DNA of 64,000 nucleotides from Armigeres subalbatus (lineage: Eukaryota; Arthropoda; Insecta; Diptera; Culicidae): NCBI RefSeq assembly GCF_024139115.2, contig NW_026942935.1, forward strand, positions 92,548-156,547. The letters are read 5' to 3'. Under the pieces are notes generated by a model. It did no database searches, was not told where the DNA came from, and was given only the letters and a program-made list of their open reading frames with translations. A program made the translations under genes and the position numbers. Of this stretch, positions 36,314-47,610 are shown in pieces (within the stretch, counting starts at the first letter, position 1; the number at the start of each line of letters is the position of its first letter).

Positions 36314-37796
36314 TATTGAAATGAATTTAAACCTGCTTAAATTGACTTATGTTGGTTTTCAAGAAGAACGTCTCAAAAACCGCGTACTTAGTTTCATGAA
36401 AGCCCATGGTCCCGTGTTTTAGCCAGATTTGGCGAGCCCTACAGACGGGTAGTCATCCAGTTGTACCGCGATAATAACGTCGATTTAATAATAAAAACAT
36501 AATCCACCCAACTGCCCGTAGTTCTGGCCCATCGAACATTAAGCGGAAGCTTAAGAAAGTGAATAAACAGCTCGGACGCGACTCAGATGTCCAAAATGTG
36601 GAACAAATGTCCCAAGGAAGTTGTTCCGGAGGTGTGCAGTTTGATGCGAGGAATAAAGAAGAAAGTGCGAATTGTCACTAGAAAACTAGAAATTATTTGC
36701 ATTTATACTTTTCCTTAAGTACAGTAAATTACCTTCGTTTTGATGGGTTAATTATTTGTCAATCCTACCCAGATAAGATGTTTTATTATTCCTGATTCTA
36801 AATGGACATAGATTTAGGGCCTATTGCTCATGTACTTTTGGAATCCATTTTGTCACGACTTTTAAAAAGCTTTATCACGTGTAATCTGTGATATTTTTAT
36901 AGACTACTCACGGTCAATGCATTTGCGTTGAAAAGTAAAAGTTATCAAGAAGTTGCCTAAGCCCCCTCACCGTCTTACCCTACCCATTCCAATCTTTCCA
37001 CTGGTAATGCGTTGCCCTCATTGGAATATTAGTGGAGTTGCTTGCCATAGAAACATTTCGCCCTGGACAGTACTGCAATTCTCAATTTTATTTAGAGAAG
37101 TCACAATGTTCACTTATCTGCCTTTTTCAATATCCATAGAAACGTGAAGGATGAGAGTCATGATACAAAAATCTCTATAAATATGTATTCGACAGGGCAA
37201 AAATGAAGTATCTACTTTATTGTTGTGTTTATTATCACTTTCAACACGATACACTTATGTCATGTTGCAACATCCTTTCATGACTGCTTTTCATGCGAAA
37301 TTGAAACGACCCCAAGTGGGAGGACTACGATCCACAGTGTTTTCTAACCCAGGAATTAAAGATCGAAAATGTTTTGGCCTTGAAAAGTTAATTTTAGAGG
37401 TAAAGTGACTTCGGAGAAGTGTTTCATTATGTAGAGTTCCACATTTAAAAAAAATAAAAATATAATATGATTAATTCCCCTAAAAGTGAGATGGAAATTC
37501 TCCTTCCTCTCATTTTGAAGATACATCAGGTGTCTTCAAGAAAGTTGTAGAAAAAGTTTCTACGAAACTAGAAACTTAGTTCTATTTTTTTATAAAGCAA
37601 GATATGGTTCGTTATATAAACGATCAACAATCAGGTTTTTCATACTTTCGTTAATATATTTTTAAGATTTTTCGAATGCTCTACAAGGTTGTTCGTCGCG
37701 AAGACAGTTTCTTTTATTTTCAATATTGACGAAGTTATTGACGATTCGGTTTGAAATTGAGCATTTTGACATTAACTGTACATATTCAAGGAATCT
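36314..37796. other. Spacer with a possible mariner-type transposase remnant
   Basis: At about 36,535-36,690 a plus frame reads SNIKRKLKKVNKQLGRDSDVQ followed by a shifted GCS-like stretch. This arrangement recalls the helix-turn-helix N-terminus of Tc1/mariner transposases. It ends in AT-rich DNA and has no catalytic motif. The rest is AT-rich with small chance frames. Confidence 0.3.
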
Positions 37797-37893
37797 GTGT
37801 CAAAAGGTCGAAAGGACAAAAGGTCGAAGGGTCAAAAGGTCGAATGTGTATCATAACGTCGAAGGTCAAAAGGTCAAAAGGTAGAAGGACAAA
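37797..37893 (+). repeat. GACAAAAGGTCGA minisatellite, forward block 1
   Basis: Imperfect 15-17-bp units such as GGTCGAAAGGACAAAA and GGTCGAAGGGTCAAAA. The same repeat appears in reverse at 39,474-39,614 and 41,411-41,602 and forward at 39,679-39,848. Here it forms the left end of a structure enclosing GTGAGAAGTGAG repeats and a homopurine tract. Confidence 0.8.
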
Positions 37894-37899
37894 AAGACA

Positions 37900-38190
37900 A
37901 GGAATGAGTAGTGAAAAGTGAGTCGTAAGAAAAGAGTAATGAGCACAGGTAAATGAGAAAGGAGAGACGAAGAAGAAAGGAGAAAGGAGAAGTGAGAATT
38001 AATGAGTGAGAAATAAGAAGTGAGAAGTGAGTAGTTAGAAGTGAAAAGTGAATGGTGAGTAGTGAGAAGTGAGAAGTGAATAGTGAGTAGTAAGTGAGAA
38101 GTGAAACATGTGATATAAGGAGAGATAAAAATGAGAAGTGAAAGGGTAGGGGGTAGAAATGTAGGTAGGGTAGGAAGAAGGAGGGAGGAA
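37900..38190 (+). repeat. GTGAGAAGTGAG/GTGAGTAGT short tandem tract
   Basis: Purine-rich words GTGAGAAGTGAG, GAGTAGTGAG and GAAGTGAAAAG repeated irregularly. It resembles the tract at 34,390-34,500 and grades into the homopurine sequence that follows. Confidence 0.8.
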
Positions 38191-39465
38191 AAATATACGG
38201 TGAGAAAGAAAAAAGAAGAATGAAGAAGAACAGAAGAAGAACAAAGAACAAAAAGTGAAGAAGAAGGAAGATCGAAGAAGGAAAAAGAAGGACGAAGGAA
38301 AGAAGAAGGAGAGAAGACACAAGGATGCAAAAAAAGACAGAAGCAAGTAACAAGGAATGCAAAAGTAAAAAAAAAGGAACAAAGAAGAAAGGATGAAGAA
38401 AAAAGGAAAAAAAGAAAGGAAGAAGGAAGAAAAAAGGAAGAAAGAGGTAATAAAAGAAGATAGAAAAAAAGAAGGGATAAAGAAGGATGAAGAAGAAAAA
38501 AGGAAGAGAAAATCAAAAAAGAATGAATGAATGAAGAAGGAAAAGGAGGAAGAAATAAAAAAAACAAGCAGAAAGAAAGGAAACAAGAAGGAAGAAAGAA
38601 ATAAGAGAGAAAGAATGAAGAAAGAAAGAAGAAAGAAGGAGGAAAGAGCAAAAAATAAGGAAAAAGAAGAAAGAAGGAAAACGGAGGAAGGAAGAAAGAT
38701 GAAAGACGGAAAAAGAAATAAGTGAGAAGAAGGTAGAGAGAAAAAACAAAAAAAGAGAAAGAAAGGAAGAAGAAAAAGAAGGAAGTTAGAATGAAGAATG
38801 AAGTTAGAAAGAAAGTAGAAGAAGGTAGGAAGACACAAGCAAACAAAAAAGAAGGTAGACAGAAGAAGCAAGTAACATGGAAGGCGAAAGAAAGATTAGG
38901 AAATAAAACAAAGAAGGAGAAATAAAGAAGTGAAAAGGAAGAAAGAGGGAAGAAAGAAGGAAGAAAAAGAAAGAAAGAAGGAAAAAGAAGGAAAAATAAG
39001 GAAAGAGAAGGAGAAAGAAGGACGAAAAATGGTAGAAAGAAGGAAAAAGAAGGAAGGAAGAAAGAGAAGAAAGACGAAAGAAGAAAGAAAGGAGGTAAAA
39101 GAGTGAAGAAAGAAAGAAGAGAGAAGGAAGAAAACTGTTTCTGAAAAACTGGAAAAGAAAGAAAGAAGGGAGGAAGAAGGAAGAAGAGAAGATAGAAGAT
39201 GGAAAGGAGGAAAAAGGAAAAGAAAGAAAGAAGGAAAAAAAGGACAAAGAATGAAGAAAGACAGAAAAGAAGAAGAAGAAAGAAAAGGAAAGGTAAAGAA
39301 GCAAAGAGGAAGAAAAGGAAGGAAGGAAGAAAAGTGAAAAAAGAAAGAAAGAAGTTAGAAATAAGGAAGATGAACTATGGAAGCAAGAAAGAAGTAGAAA
39401 GAAGAAAGAAGAAAGAAACAAGAGGAAAATGAGGTAAAGAAAGAAAATATAAAGAAGGAAGAAAG
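38190..39465 (+). repeat. 1.3-kb homopurine tract (GAAAGAAGGAAG)
   Basis: The plus strand is almost only A and G (GAAGGAAGAAAG words, few pyrimidines). The minus strand therefore shows long frames of Phe, Ser, Leu and Pro (205 to 326 codons), which are artefacts. Long purine-pyrimidine tracts can form triplex (H-DNA) structures; whether this one does is not known. Confidence 0.9.
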
Positions 39466-39473
39466 GGTCTTTT

Positions 39474-39614
39474 ACATTCTGACCTTTTGTCCTTCGACCT
39501 TTGACGCAGTTTTGCTGACCTTTGTCCTTCGACCTTTGACGCTTCTGACCTTTGTCCTTCGAACTTTTGACTCGACCTTTGTCCCTCGACTTTTACCTTC
39601 GACCTTTGTCCTGC
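39474..39614 (-). repeat. GACAAAAGGTCGA minisatellite, reverse block 1
   Basis: Reads CTGACCTTTTGTCCTTCGAC on the plus strand, the inverse of the block at 37,797-37,893, with longer variants containing TTTGACGC. Together the two blocks bracket 1.6 kb of purine-rich DNA like inverted termini. Confidence 0.8.
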
Positions 39615-39678
39615 ACAACCTATCTGGGCAGAGGGGCAGAATTTGAATTAGGTAATGGAAAGTGGCTTTGGGACAGAA

Positions 39679-41602
39679 TGTCGAAAGACAAAAGGTCGAA
39701 GGACAAAAGGTCGACGGACAAAAGGTCGAAGAGACAAAAGGTCGATGGGACAAAAGGTCGAAGGGACAAAGGTCGAAAGGACAAAAGGTCGAGGGGAAAA
39801 AGTCGACGGGACAAAAGGTCGAAGGGACAAAAAGTCGAATGGACAAAATTTAAAATCTATAATTCTGTATACAGAAAATACTAAATATACGACAAGTTTG
39901 AAAACATGTTTCTGAAAAAATTTAGTTGTTACATTTCCCAGAGATTTCTCCTTCTTTATTTCATGGGCAGTTCTTAACCAATTTAGGGTGAATATTCAAC
40001 AGCCAGGCGAGCATTGTATGATTTTTATTAGTTCTCGACGAGAACTGAAAAATTAAACTTGTTAGATCGTGCTCTTGTAACACGTGTCCTGAGTGCATGT
40101 TTGAGTGAAATACGTTGGTTTTGATTCGATTCAGTGTCGATAATTAATTATTTCACCAACGCTACTTCTATCATCTATACAGAACATTCCGATATCGATC
40201 ATGGAGAATCAGAAGTCTCTTGTATAAATGTGTCAAATTCATTTTCCACTCATCATCATGTATTAGATGGAATATTATTGGTTTCAATTAACGTGGCGTT
40301 ATTATTGGTTTTAAAAGAAATAAACTGAATATCGTGTACACAAAGACTGGCCTTAAGTCGTACATAACAGTTTACATTATGACATTATTCGGTGATTCAA
40401 CCGTACGAATCATTTTTACATTCAAACATGCGTAATGTTGTATATTGTACAACATTGAAAAAATTCTCTCATGGATACAGCATGAACGATCCTGCATTAG
40501 TGTTTCAGGATAAAATCATGATTGTGCATATGCAAGCACTCGGAATATTCGAGAAACGGTGTTGAGAACCATCTTTGGCGGTGTATAAAAGACGGTAGTG
40601 GCGAACAATGAACCACGAGCAAGCCCTGCTCTACGGCGAACCAGTATCCAGAAGGTAGCTAAAGCCGGAAGGGCATGATGAGGGCATGTTGTGAAGAATT
40701 CCGTACAACTATCCTGCAAAGATGGTGTTCGCTAAGATCCGGCAGATACGAGACGGGATGGAGCAAAGCGAGCGAGGTGGGCAGACCAAGTGTAAACGAC
40801 TTGGCCTGCGTGGGGCACATTCGAGGCTGGAGAGATGCGGTATCGAACGTGAGTTAACGTCGTTGCCACCGGACTTTGTGAATTTCATCGACGTCTTATC
40901 GGTGTCAGCATTTTGAGTTTAACATCGAGGCGCATCAGCAGAACCAGGCGAACGATACGAGGGCGATCATCAAAACCTGTACCTACCGAGCCAGTGCAGA
41001 CTTAGCATACTTGTAATGTAGTTGTTAAGGATAAATCAGTTGGTTGACAGTGAAGGTAGTGAGACTATTATTTTTTTAAACAGAACCCGTGTTCAATTAT
41101 TAACTCGTGTATTGTGGCGTCAAATTTTGATTCAGTGGTTTCGGTTTAGATGTAAGCTAAATAAATGAATGAATGCTTAGCATATTGTATATAGGGTAGA
41201 ATTTTGTGTAGAAATTAGAGTCTGGGTCGGCTATCTCAATCGCTCGAAAAGGGTCTTATATTACATTTTCCTTGGCTGAATTTGTTGAAAACATGGGCCA
41301 ATCTGACCCTTATTTGGCCAAGTGTCACCCCCATGACGGTACTCACATCATAGTTTTCATTTGTTTTGTTCTCAATATTATGGCTTTTCAATTTTAACCA
41401 ATTTTGTAATTTGACCTTTTGTCCCTTCGACTTTTTGTCTTTCGACATTTTGTCCCGTCGACCTTTTGTCCCGTCGACCTTTTGTCCATTCGACCTTTGT
41501 CCCGTCGACCTTTGTCCCTTCGACCTTTGTCCATTCGACCTTTTGTCCTTCGACCTTTTGTCTGTCGACCTTTTGTCCCTCGACCTTTTGTCATAGATTC
41601 GG
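39679..41602. mobile_element. Foldback-like structure with minisatellite inverted termini
   Basis: The left terminus (39,679-39,848) is about ten forward GACAAAAGGTCGA units. The right terminus (41,411-41,602) is about eleven inverse units. Their inner edges also resemble each other (GACAAAATTTAAAATC on the left; TACAAAATTGGTTAAAA read inward from the right). Inverted termini made of tandem short repeats are the hallmark of Foldback elements. The interior holds a LINE 3' end and AT-rich DNA, with no transposase. A locally inverted minisatellite is the alternative. No target duplication found. Confidence 0.5.
40520..41178 (+). pseudogene. 3' end of an RTE-like LINE with AATG tail
   Basis: The broken plus frame reads VLRTIFGGVYKDGSGE (40,558-40,606), TSKPCSTANQYPE and a GRAWWAGH-like stretch (near 40,670). 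It continues with FAKIRQIRDGMEQSERGGQTKC (40,726-40,790) and VGHIRGWRDAVSN (40,813-40,852). This is the usual C-terminus of RTE-type ORFs after the RT. A 300-bp 3' UTR ends in TAAGCTAAATAAATGAATGAATG (to 41,177), a short tandem tail typical of this clade. Severely 5'-truncated. Confidence 0.7.
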
Positions 41603-44197
41603 CAGAGGAAGACAACACGCGTTCTCGCCTACTGTTCAGGGCAACTTCTGTCGGGTCATCTAGGTCATGATAATAATAACAATTACGCCAAACCTATGAT
41701 TCATTTTAATATTATTATTTTTTAAATGATTATCGAAGGATGTTTTACAGAATTGACATGAATAATAATTTTGTTTAGTGCGTGGTCTACAGAACATTTA
41801 CACCGACTGAATAGTGTGAAGCTCGTTTCTGTTTTTTCGTAGTACCTAAATCGCTCTCTCGCATTTTATAGTCTTTATGCAAATATTACCAAATTTCATT
41901 TGTTTAAATTTATTTACAAAAAGTTCAAATCATTCTTTACGAACCATCCCCGCATAGCGACTGTAATGTTGATATTTTCCAATCTGATTTTCCCCGCCAT
42001 ACTCATATGCTGAGCTCATAACAGCAAGTCCCTACACTATACGAGGCGAGCTGTTTGATCTGATCCAGAGGCTCCAGGCAGGGCACCCGCCACGGTGACG
42101 CCTGGTCCTCCGACTAGGGTCACATCTACGCTACGCCGGAACGCACGGTCGCGCTCACTGGGTTCTAGCGCGCCACTGCTGCTCGTTTGTTGAATTATTT
42201 GATTAAGATATTTGAATTTGTTTTGCTCTCCTTTTAACACGGTTCCGTCATTTTTTCTGTCCGGAACCGAGGGCGAATTGTTTACATTGGACAGGCCACG
42301 AACGGAACTCTGACTCTCGCGTTCGCGCTGAGATGGAGGTGCTGACGGGTGAGGGTTGAGAAAGGGTCGACTTGGGGGTGGTTTTGATAAAATGACCTCC
42401 TTGGGGAGTTGAGCGGAGTGTCGTGCTGGGGAAGGTCGGCACGGCAACAGAACAAATCGTTTGAAACTGTGTTTGTGGGGTAAAACCTTCCAAATCCTGC
42501 CTGTCCCATGTGAGTTTATATACTTTCGGCTCACCGGGTCTGTTTTTCACCAGCTTTGTTCAAATTTTTCAACCGGTTGGTTTAGGGAACTGGTTTTGCT
42601 TCCCACCGGTTTGGTTTTTGTTTGAGGCCAGTGGAATTTGTTGTTATTGTTTCTCCTTAAAGCTGCACTTTTGTTCGGAAGTCCGGTTTTGGGTCATGTT
42701 GATCGAGGAAATTAAAATTGCGATGAGATGAAGACCGTCAAAAATGCGTTCATATGAGTTAAGGTAGGCTTTGTGATGAAATTTGCATGCAGATACGCGT
42801 GCGAGCTAGCGCACTCGAAACTAATTATTTTATAATAAGACTTCCGCAGCTGACTTTTTTCCCTTATGGTAGAAAGTTTAATTAGAATTTCCACTGATTT
42901 TTTATTGGTGAATTTTAACGGCGTTCGCAGTTTCACATCAATCACAGAAATGGAAGACATAATCATACTTTTAAATCAAGGAAGATTGAACATTTATCAT
43001 CTACCTGCTTGACATTTGAAAAAGAACAACTTTCAATGAATGACTGATTGATGAAGGTTTTAGTGAAGTAAATAGTTTAATGACTTTTAACTTTGACCTT
43101 AATGATAAAGGTCGAAAGCACTTAATAAATTGAAATTAATTTGTTTGGATTTTTTTCGTTCCCATACTTTAGAATTTAATAAATTTTAAATAGTTATAAG
43201 TCAGCTCGACAATAATTCAAGAAGAACAAACACGAATTGCGCTGAATCCACATAATTGAATTTAATTTGATTTTTTTCCCCTAAATTGATAGTTTTACCA
43301 TGGTGGTCAACCACCGATAGATGGTTCTCCCGATTTCGAAAGAATTTCGAACCAATCAGCCAACAACGCTGAAGGCCACGAAGACCCGGCTGCAACATCG
43401 GAAGAATCTGCAGCGTTCCTGTCTATATGCTGTCGCAGCTGGTTGGGCCCTCGAATCGGAACGAACTCAATCCTGATTGAATTTCGAACCGCCGGATGCC
43501 ATCATATCTGTTGAACGAATTCCGGAGGCATCCTTCGAGAGAATAACGAAACAGCTCAATTGACATCGAGGTCGCTGATGTGTGTTTGGGGATGATACGG
43601 TTCTCATTTTCTTTCCTCAGTGCGTTTCCGATAACGTGGCAAAACGCTCGTTGGGATCTAGAACGGATGTTGCAGCTGTCGGAAAAACTATCATGTTTCC
43701 TCAGGGCAATTGTTGGAAGTGAGACGAATCGTCAATGATACTTGGGACGCTTGGGACGTTACATCTTTTTCAAAATTGTACACCTCGTGTGTTTCAGGTT
43801 GGAAACAAAACCTTGAATAATATTTGCTCAACTAACGTACAATCACTACTGTTATTTGAAATAATTTACTCGGATATGTCACACGGCAGCCGAAATCAAA
43901 ATTCTTCAAAAATTAGAAATTTAACAAAAAAATCTGTAAGTTGCCAATAAAGAAGTCAGTAAGGAAGCAATTGATAAATTTCTTTATAATGCAAAATTTC
44001 TATACACATGGGTTTTTTTTTCCAAAAGCGGAAAAGATAATATCATTTTGAAATTTTAAAATTACAATTAATTTCCAACATTTTGGGAGCATAAGTGTCC
44101 CTCGGTGAACATCAAAATAAATGTTGGATATTTCTCCGGAATTGTAATAGGGAGGGAGTGAGGCGTTGAAAAAGTCCAAGAGGGACGACTGGAGACA
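41603..44197. other. Unassigned region with a GC-rich ORF island
   Basis: Mostly AT-rich. The exception is 42,030-42,690, described separately. At 43,370-43,720 a GC-richer block has broken frames without recognised motifs. The stretch 42,700-43,360 has only chance frames. Confidence 0.35.
42037..42534 (-). CDS. Unrecognised 165-codon ORF in a GC-rich island
   Basis: A minus-strand frame of 165 codons, rich in Pro, Ser and Arg (KPPPSRPFLNPHPSAPPSQ), ending ...GASGSDQTARLV. An overlapping 100-codon frame (42,248-42,550) begins MKNRPGEPKVYKLTWDRQDL. No domain is recognised. It could be ORF1 of a LINE, a gag fragment or a host exon. The island stands out by composition and by being non-repetitive within the window. 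Upstream on the same strand the sequence continues GC-rich to about 42,690, so either start may be arbitrary. Confidence 0.25.
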   Translation of the reverse strand: MSRKYINSHGTGRIWKVLPHKHSFKRFVLLPCRPSPARHSAQLPKEVILSKPPPSRPFLNPHPSAPPSQRERESQSSVRGLSNVNNSPSVPDRKNDGTVLKGEQNKFKYLNQIIQQTSSSGALEPSERDRAFRRSVDVTLVGGPGVTVAGALPGASGSDQTARLV

Positions 44198-44205
44198 AAA
44201 ATAAT

Positions 44206-44622
44206 CAGGGAATCAATATTCGAGCAACGCCTAACAATATACCCTTTGTCGTCAACAGAGTTTGTTACTGACAAACGCACCTAGCGACAAACTTTTATCA
44301 GAACCCGAACACAATATGACAAGAATCATTTGCCTTGCATGCTCTGATATTTCCGAGAATACGATGCTAATTTTATAATTATTGTTCGATTCTCGAATAT
44401 TTCCATAACAGCAGAAACTATGATAGCATAAAACCGAAAATTGCTCTAGAAATAATGCAAAATAACGAGGTGAAAAGTTAGCAACAAGATTGTCTTCTTT
44501 TTTGTTGCTGACAAAAATTTTCGAATCTTTGTCATTATTATCTCCGACAAAAACAAAGCTTTGTCGTTGGTTCTCTTTTGTCGCTTGTTTCGCAAGCGCA
44601 TTTTAGAAAAATTGATTCCCTG
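44206..44622. mobile_element. hAT-type MITE, copy 2
   Basis: Starts CAGGGAATCAATATTCGAGC and ends AAAATTGATTCCCTG. The duplication AAAATAAT is perfect (44,198-44,205 and 44,623-44,630). It is the same family and orientation as 27,605-28,008, with scattered substitutions and small indels. Length 417 bp. Two minus frames that recur in both copies (MRLSVTNSVDD...RRCSNIDSLI) are incidental. Confidence 0.9.
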
Positions 44623-44679
44623 AAAATAATACATCTAGCGGAGAAGGGAATGAAGAATCTACAGATAAGGCATAAACAT

Positions 44680-45330
44680 TAACCCTTATGCGGCCGACGG
44701 GGTACCCGTGTTCCATTTTCAAATTCAAGTGGTGATATTTCAATGAATTTTTATAGCTGTAAGCTGAAACTCGGTGACATCTAAGAACTCCATAAAATGT
44801 AGCATCTGTGAGAAAATCACGTTGATACAGTGAGGAGGGACGTGGGGAAGGCATCTGATTTTTTACCACGTGGATGGCCGACAGGGTACCCGTGTTCCCA
44901 TAAATTGATATTTTCATAACTTTAGCAATTTTCAACCGATTTAGATAATTTTGACAGTTTTGGAAACAGAAACTCATATACTTTTTGCCCATTGTCAAGG
45001 TTTACAGCTTTTATCAATGGTTATACAAGAAATCTTTGAAGTAAGGCTTAAGAGTCTATACACGTAACCGGAGGACTATCAACTAGTTTCGAATATATTA
45101 CATGCTCATTGCGCTTCTTAGAATAGTCGGTGTTCACAGTATATATTCTGGGGCTCTGAAAACCCCTGGAGTAAGGCCTAAGTCATCCAAAAAATCCTTG
45201 GAATAAGATCTTATGGTCTGCTAACGTAACCAAAGGTCTATCGTGTGAATTCAAAAACGGTACATGCTCTTTATGGTGCTTAGCAAATAATGCTGTCACA
45301 GTATATGTTCCGGGTCATTTGCATTCCAAG
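44680..45330 (+). repeat. Left inverted arm of the Foldback-like element
   Basis: It contains two copies of the terminal motif GGCCGAC-GGGTACCCGTGTTCC (about 44,691 and 44,875), then sequence inverse to the right arm. That includes GACAGTTTTGG, CATTGTCAAGGTTTACAG and two of the ~131-160-bp subunits, recognised by CACGTAACC (about 45,063) and CTAACGTAACC (about 45,222), each followed by a CATGCTC motif. Confidence 0.75.
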
Positions 45331-45339
45331 TAGTTCTTG

Positions 45340-47140
45340 TTGCTGTCATTGATTTCAGGTGGTCTACGAACTCCATACAGTCAAGGTCTTCGGATCAATC
45401 TCCGTAATGGAGGCAGTTAACGAAGAATAAACAAGTTGCGTGACCCCTTCTTGGTATATGTTTGTATTCTAAGTAGTTCTTATTGTTATCGTGGGCTCCA
45501 GGTAGTCTACGAACTCCATACAGTCAAGGTCTTCGAATCAATCTCCGTAATGGAGGCAGTTATCGAAGAATAAGCAAGTTGTGTGACCCCTTCTTGATAT
45601 ACATATATTTTTAATGTAGTTCTTGTTGTTGTCGTGAGTTACAGGTAGTCTACGAAATCCATACGGTCAAGGTCTTCGGATCAATCTCCGTGATGGAGGC
45701 AGTTATCGGAGAATAAACAAGTTGCATGACCCCTTCTTGGTATATGTTTGTATTTCAAGCAGTTTCTGTTGCTGTCGTGAGTTCCAGGTAGTCTACGAAC
45801 ACCACACAGTCAAGGTCTTCGAATCAATCTCCGTAATGGAGGCAGTTATCGAAGAATAAATAAGTTGTGTGACCCCTTCCTGGCATATTTTTGTATTCCA
45901 AGCAGTTCTGGTTGTTGTCGTGGGCTCTAGGTAGTGTACGAACTCCATAGATTCAAGGTCGGTGGATCAACCTCCGTAATGGAGGCAGTTATTGAAGAAT
46001 AAACATGTTTTGTGACCCCTTCTTGGCATATGTTTGTTTTTCATGTAGTTCTTGTTGTTGTCGTGAGTTCCAGGTAGTCTACGAACTCCATACAGTCAAG
46101 GTCTTCGGATCAATCTCCGTAATGGAGGCAGTTAACGAAGAATAAACAAGTTGCGTGACCCCTTCTTGGTATATGTTTGTATTCTAAGTAGTTCTTATTG
46201 TTATCGTGGGCTCCAGGTAGTCTACGAACTCCATACAGTCAAGGTCTTCGGATCAATCTCCGTAATGGAGGCAGTTAACGAAGAATAAACAAGTTGCGTG
46301 ACCCCTTCTTGGTATATGTTTGTATTCTAAGTAGTTCTTATTGTTATCGTGGGCTCCAGGTAGTCTACGAAATCCATACGGTCAAGGTCTTCGGATCAAT
46401 CTCCGTGATGGAGGCAGTTATCGGAGAATAAACAAGTTGCATGACCCCTTCTTGGTATATGTTTGTATTTCAAGTAGTTCTTGTTGTTGTCGATGGCTCC
46501 AGGTAGTCCACGAACTCCATAGATTCAAGGTCGGTGGATCAACCTCCGTAATGGAGGCAGTTAATGACGAATAAACAAGTTGTGTGACCCCTTCTTGGCA
46601 TATGTTTGTATTTCATGTAGTTGTTGTTGTTGTCGTGAGTTCCAGGTAGTCTACGAACTCCATACAGTCAAGATTTTCGGATCTATCTGGAGTAATGGAG
46701 GCAGTTATCGAGGAATAAACAAGTTGCGTGACCCCTTCTTGGTATATGTGTGTATTTCAAGTAGTTCTTGTTGTTGTCGAGGACTCCAGGTAGTCTACGA
46801 ACTTCATAGAGTCAAGGTATGGGGTTCGACATTGGTAACGGAGGCAGTTATTAAAGAATTAACAAGTTGTGTGACGCCTTCATGATATTTGTTTGTATTC
46901 CAAGTAGTTCTTGTTGTCATTGGTTCCAGGTAGTCTACAAACTCCATAGAGTCAAGGTCTGTGGATCAATCTTCGTAATGGAGGCAGTTATTGAATAATA
47001 AACAAGTTGTGTGACCCCTTCTTGGTATATGTTTGTATTCCAAGTAGCTCTTGTTGTTGTCGTGGGCTCCAGCTAGTCTACGAACTCCATAGAGTCAAGG
47101 TCGGTGGATCAACCTCCGTAACGGATGCAGTTGTTGAAGA
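45340..47140 (+). repeat. 143-bp tandem array inside the Foldback-like element
   Basis: The anchor CTACGAACTCC recurs at 45,364, 45,507, 45,650, 45,793, 45,936, 46,079, 46,222, 46,365, 46,508, 46,651, 46,795, 46,935 and 47,078: spacing 143 bp with one 144 and one 140. Each unit contains AGTTCTTGTTGTTGTCGTGG, TCAAGGTC, CTCCGTAATGGAGGCAGTTA (with a CTCCGTAATGGAG palindrome) and GTGACCCCTTCTTGG. Near-identical units recur at 45,364/46,079/46,222 and 45,650/46,365. 143 is not a multiple of 3, so the short frames cannot be one long protein. Degenerate units persist at about 47,895-48,130. Confidence 0.9.
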
Positions 47141-47610
47141 ACAACTGGAAGGGACGAAAGGGAGCGGTTTTACTTCAATACCTTTTCCGAACTTAATCTA
47201 TCACATGTTGTGCATATGCATATTCGAGTTTCAGACATAGTAATTAATTTCCACTCCGGGTGGCTCAATACCCGGAACATAGGCAATGAACTTTGAATGT
47301 ACTGAACTCGAAAGGCGATCTCTCTTCGCTTATGTTGTCGGGTTGGGATCTGACGACCTACTGGCACAATCTCACACACCCCTACTTCATCGAGCGCCGT
47401 TGGTGATGAAGCAAGATAATAATAAATACTCATCCTACGTGGTTGGCATTGTACAAAAACATATATGAGAGAGTTAGTTCTGATAATGTATTGCGAGAGT
47501 TCGGCTACATGCCCGGTGCTGTGAATTTGGTTTTATCAGTACCCAGTACAAAATTTGGGAGTGACAAAATCGGGTAAACCTCATCTGAGTGAATGTACGC
47601 ATTCCTAGTA
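47141..47610. other. Unique segment within the Foldback-like element
   Basis: About 450 bp between the 143-bp array and the nested MITE, with chance frames of 60-87 codons only. No motif recognised. Confidence 0.4.

Noticed and set aside
37866..39421. Minus-strand ORFs of 326, 278 and 205 codons resembling membrane proteins (Phe/Ser/Leu-rich)
   Set aside because: They are translations of the pyrimidine strand of a homopurine repeat. Overlapping frames are all open and consist only of F, S, L and P codons with few others.
39474..41663. Arg/Pro/Ser/Phe-rich frames such as repeated STFCPSTFC peptides
   Set aside because: Direct translations of the GACAAAAGGTCGA minisatellite in either orientation.
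45340..47240. Recurring peptide (VYVCISSS-CCCR-like) in short plus frames, suggesting a repeat protein
   Set aside because: The 143-bp unit shifts the frame in each copy, so no continuous protein is possible. The frames restart inside each unit.
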